DNA from: an uncultured Bacteroidota bacterium
GTDB taxonomy: Bacteria > Bacteroidota > Bacteroidia > 2-12-FULL-35-15
DNA length: 64,000 nucleotides
Direction: 5' to 3'
Assembly (NCBI GenBank): GCA_903926385.1
Contig: CAIYIS010000052.1
Span: forward strand, 1-64,000
In this document: piece by piece, positions 61,407 through 64,000 of the stretch
How the letters are laid out: every line of letters begins with the position of its first letter
Position numbering within the stretch: position 1 is the first letter of the stretch
Position numbers and translations under genes: made by a program
Notes under the pieces: model-generated
Database searches by the model: none
Told to the model about the DNA's origin: nothing
The model's input: only the letters and a program-made list of their open reading frames with translations

Positions 61407-63683
61407 TTACACCCTTACACCTATCACCAGTATATCATCTATCTGCTCTACTGTTCTGCGGTAGTTTTCTAAGAATTTTTTAAGTTCTTCGCCTTGTTGC
61501 TGCATATCGTAATTTTGAATAGAAAGCAGAAGTTCTTTAAATCTTTTTCGTGTAAGTTTTTTATCTCCGGTATCGCCTCCAAATTGATCTGCAAAACCAT
61601 CGGTGAAGAGATAAATGGTATCTCCACTAGTCAAAATTAAGGTATGATTAGTAAATGGCTTACTGTCTTCGTTCATACCAATGGGCTGTTTGTCAGCTTT
61701 GGTTTCTATTAGTTCAAAGTTGGACTGTTGGGTGTTGCGTACTATCCAAAGTGGGTTATTGGCTCCGGCCCACTGCAATTCCTTTGTTTCAAGATTAAGT
61801 GCACAAAGCGATACATCCATTCCGTCTTTTATCAGTTCCTCACTGGTTGAAAAATTTTCTATCACCAGTTCATCAGTTTTATCCAGTATTTCGGATGGTT
61901 TGGTGAGGCCAAACTCCCGAACGGCTCTGTTGAGAGCATTGTGACAAACTACCGACACCATCGCTCCCGGCACACCATGTCCCGTACAATCGCAGGCAGC
62001 AAAAAGTATGGCCCCTCCCGACCTCCCCGAAGGGGAGGAGATGTTGCTTGCAAATTCTTTGTGCATAGTATTTCCGGGTATAGTCATCTCCCCTTCGGGG
62101 TGGCTGGGAGGGACCTGTTCCATCCAGTAAAAATCACCTGCTACAATATCCTTTGGTAAATAAAGAATAAAAGAGTTTTCGAGGTACTGTTTAACAATAC
62201 GTGGAGGTGGAAGTATTGCCGTTTGTATGCGCAGGGCATATTCAATACTATCTAAAATTTCGCGCTGCTTTTCTTCTACTATTGTTTTTTGCGTTTCGAT
62301 AACTTGTTTTTGTTCCTTCAGTTTTTTATTACTTTGCTTGCGAAGATAATTGCTCCGAATGATGAAGAACAACAAAACAATAAACAAAAGAGTACTCAAT
62401 AGAAAATAAATAATAATTTGTTGTGAGTGGCTTAGTTCGGAATCTTTGTTATTCAGCAGTTCCATACTCTTATCGTTTTCGGATTGAAGTCTGGTAATTT
62501 GCTGTTGTTTTTTAAATGCATCATACTTTGTATTTAAATCAGTAATCTGACTGAACAAAGCCGAATTCAATTCGCTATTGCCGGAATTTACAATATCGGT
62601 GAGCACCTGGTATTCTGCATTTTTTATTTCGTACCTTATATTGGTTAGTGTATTAAAAATATATAAAAAGGGCTTATGATAGAAATTGGCCATTTCCCAT
62701 TTTAATGGCTCCCCTTCGGCATCTGTATAATTATCTGTTTTCAGGTTAAAACCTTCTTCAATGATGGTGCGGTTTTGAGTTTGCACCATGTTGAGTAACG
62801 AATCTCTATATGCATGAATTACGGTTTTTAATTTAAATGCCGAATACCAGCCTTTATTCAGATCATATTCATTCCCTATCAAAATTTTGGTAGGAATATC
62901 CATATTGTTGGTACTTTGAATATAAATGGAAGAAAGAGTATCGGCTACAGCAATTGGAATATTGTCGGCCTGAGATAACAAGAGTGATTGCAGATTATGA
63001 ATATAGGCAATAGACGAATCGGTAAAAATTTTAAGTTTGATAATTTTATCAAAAAGTACTTTATTTTGATTTTTACTAACACTATTAAGTGTTGCATAAA
63101 ACTGTTGATTGCGCGAAGTAGCGGCTTGCAGTGCTTGTTCGGTGTTTACCCCCTGCATTTGCACAGCATCAATACTTATTTTACCACTGCCCGAACCCGT
63201 AAGTGAACCCACGTAAAGCAAGAAAAAATAAATAACTAAAAAAACAGAGTGAAAACTGATTAAGGAAGAACGACCGGCTTTAACCAGATGATAAAGTCCA
63301 AAAGGCAAAATAACAACAATCAGAATCAAATTGGAGAGGATATACAACGGGCCGCTACCAGGCCAATGCATTAGTTTAAATAAAAATGCGGTTCCAATCA
63401 AGAATAAAATCAGCACTTGAATTATAAGGGCTATTTTTGTTAGAAGAGAGGTTTTAAACCTCCAACTTTCGATGGAGTATAATGGAAGGTAAAATAGCAA
63501 AAAGCAAAAGCTTCCTAAAATAAGCATTGGACTTGCTCCGGGGTAGTGATTTACTTTAAAAAATTCTCCAAGAAGAACAAGTATAGCACTTATCCAGGTG
63601 ATAACAGTAAGCGCTCGCGAGGGCTTTGAATGGAATACAAAGGTAGCGGACAGTTCTGATTTTTTTTTATTTTCTACAGCCAT
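61407..63683 (-). CDS. SpoIIE/PP2C phosphatase with GldL/GldM-like sensor
   Basis: The 758 residues consist of two GldL-like hairpins (FFKVNHYPGAS, 41-51; FKLMHWPGSG, 102-111), a fifth helix, a periplasmic region (about 165-430) with WEMANFYHKPFLYIFNTLTN resembling GldM, a sixth helix (about 430-455), a coiled coil and a SpoIIE-type PP2C domain (about 490-758: DIVAGDFYWMEQ, ACDCTGHGVPGAMVSV, GANNPLWIVR, DTIYLFTDGFADQFGG). The sensor part is homologous to the PadR-linked protein at 49157. Between DFYWMEQV and ILFAACDC about 35 residues encoded by a REP/MITE-like element interrupt the fold in frame. PP2C enzymes of this type act on STAS-domain proteins or anti-sigma factors; none is adjacent. 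Confidence 0.88.
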   Translation of the reverse strand: MAVENKKKSELSATFVFHSKPSRALTVITWISAILVLLGEFFKVNHYPGASPMLILGSFCFLLFYLPLYSIESWRFKTSLLTKIALIIQVLILFLIGTAFLFKLMHWPGSGPLYILSNLILIVVILPFGLYHLVKAGRSSLISFHSVFLVIYFFLLYVGSLTGSGSGKISIDAVQMQGVNTEQALQAATSRNQQFYATLNSVSKNQNKVLFDKIIKLKIFTDSSIAYIHNLQSLLLSQADNIPIAVADTLSSIYIQSTNNMDIPTKILIGNEYDLNKGWYSAFKLKTVIHAYRDSLLNMVQTQNRTIIEEGFNLKTDNYTDAEGEPLKWEMANFYHKPFLYIFNTLTNIRYEIKNAEYQVLTDIVNSGNSELNSALFSQITDLNTKYDAFKKQQQITRLQSENDKSMELLNNKDSELSHSQQIIIYFLLSTLLFIVLLFFIIRSNYLRKQSNKKLKEQKQVIETQKTIVEEKQREILDSIEYALRIQTAILPPPRIVKQYLENSFILYLPKDIVAGDFYWMEQVPPSHPEGEMTIPGNTMHKEFASNISSPSGRSGGAILFAACDCTGHGVPGAMVSVVCHNALNRAVREFGLTKPSEILDKTDELVIENFSTSEELIKDGMDVSLCALNLETKELQWAGANNPLWIVRNTQQSNFELIETKADKQPIGMNEDSKPFTNHTLILTSGDTIYLFTDGFADQFGGDTGDKKLTRKRFKELLLSIQNYDMQQQGEELKKFLENYRRTVEQIDDILVIGVRV
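62011..62114. mobile_element. REP/MITE-like element inserted in a coding region
   Basis: The two ends are inverted: GTCCCTCCCAGCCACCCCGA (minus strand) at one end and CCCTCCCGACCTCCCCGAAG (plus strand) at the other, each followed by GGGGAG and pairing over about 28 bp with mismatches. The interior holds GATGACTATACCCGGAAA. The element lies wholly inside the phosphatase gene and adds about 35 codons without a stop. Similar, smaller pieces occur at 5680, 30384 and 52577. No transposase is seen. Confidence 0.75.
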
Positions 63684-63879
63684 GTTGTCATGTTTTCATT
63701 TTTTTCATTTGGAACATTCGACCAATCAGTTGTCAAATGTATGAAATAAATAAATACCTGAAATAAGGATTAGAGAATAACGAATAGGCAGAAGAGAATG
63801 GCCTATTACCTGCTAACCATTTTACATAGCCGAATGACCGTTTGCTAAAAACTATTGGCTACTATCCAGCAACCGACTT

Positions 63880-64000
63880 TTAATCGAACTCCACCACTTT
63901 AAATTCGAAAGGCAATTGAAGGGCTGTAGAAAAATCCTGACCCAACTGGAGTAAATCGTCATCATCCTCTTCATAGCCCCATTCAACAGTAAGCAAATCT
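63880..64000 (-). CDS. Truncated 3' end of a gene leaving the window
   Basis: From the window edge, the minus strand reads DLLTVEWGYEEDDDDLLQLG followed by QDFSTALQLPFEFKVVEFD and TAA, with no stops in between. The codon usage is as in the neighbours and the acidic run (EEDDDDLL) is plausible. The rest of the gene is outside the window; I recognise no family. The 196 bp between it and the phosphatase gene hold nothing I can identify. Confidence 0.55.
   Translation of the reverse strand, partial: DLLTVEWGYEEDDDDLLQLGQDFSTALQLPFEFKVVEFD

Overview
The window looks like chromosomal DNA of a Bacteroidota (Bacteroidetes) bacterium. The signs are low G+C; many secreted proteins with type IX secretion (T9SS) C-terminal sorting domains (type A at 21-27, 31 and 40 kb, type B at 45-48.6 kb); a PorE-like OmpA protein; bacillithiol synthesis (bshC); ribosomal protein Thx; DUF5916 and TamB proteins; and Bacteroidota-type promoters with a TAnnTTTG -7 box, several sitting only 4-6 nt from an ATG. 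The genus cannot be fixed from the sequence.

Layout. 0-1.4 kb: gene-free repeat region. 1.4-6.7 kb: FN3-type protein, then a minus-strand operon (NatA/NatB-like ABC exporter, Ppx/GppA phosphatase, NtrC-like regulator without a DNA-binding domain). 7-13.8 kb: DUF5916 outer-membrane protein, LolD, thioesterase, dnaA, low-molecular-weight phosphatase, RsmI-like methylase. 13.8-19.8 kb: four-gene minus-strand operon that reads as an exopolysaccharide synthesis and export machine (TolC-GH18 fusion, HlyD adaptor, zinc-ribbon/degenerate GGDEF regulator, processive QRLRW glycosyltransferase). 19.9-28.3 kb: a second glycosyltransferase, T9SS cargo including three tandem paralogues, and hypotheticals. 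28.3-29.6 kb: gene-free repeat region ending in the SRP RNA gene. 29.7-43.9 kb: housekeeping and cell-surface genes (transaldolase-like aldolase, Sua5, RlmF, PorE-like protein, QueE, BshC, PepT) and an ECF sigma/anti-sigma operon. 43.9-45.3 kb: gene-free repeat region with a candidate small RNA. 45.3-64 kb: a 1.1-kDa-residue repetitive T9SS adhesin, a PadR/HAAS pair, a DnaJ-DUF1566 fusion, hydrolase, TrmH, Thx, TamB, TsaD, an M24 peptidase and a SpoIIE/PP2C phosphatase.

Three things stand out. First, four gene-free regions carry arrays whose units repeat every 20-21 bp (two helical turns) but whose unit sequence differs from locus to locus; one has a 105-bp higher-order period and another a 103-bp exact duplication. 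Upstream of the first array a 259-bp tandem duplication has conserved flanks around palindromes that differ by paired, symmetry-preserving substitutions. Second, two unlinked proteins (49.2 kb and 61.4 kb) share a whole sensor half made of two GldL-like HWPG transmembrane hairpins plus a GldM-like periplasmic segment, joined once to a PadR-partner HAAS domain and once to a PP2C phosphatase. Third, the phosphatase gene is interrupted in frame by a ~104-bp palindromic REP/MITE-like element, with related copies elsewhere in the window.
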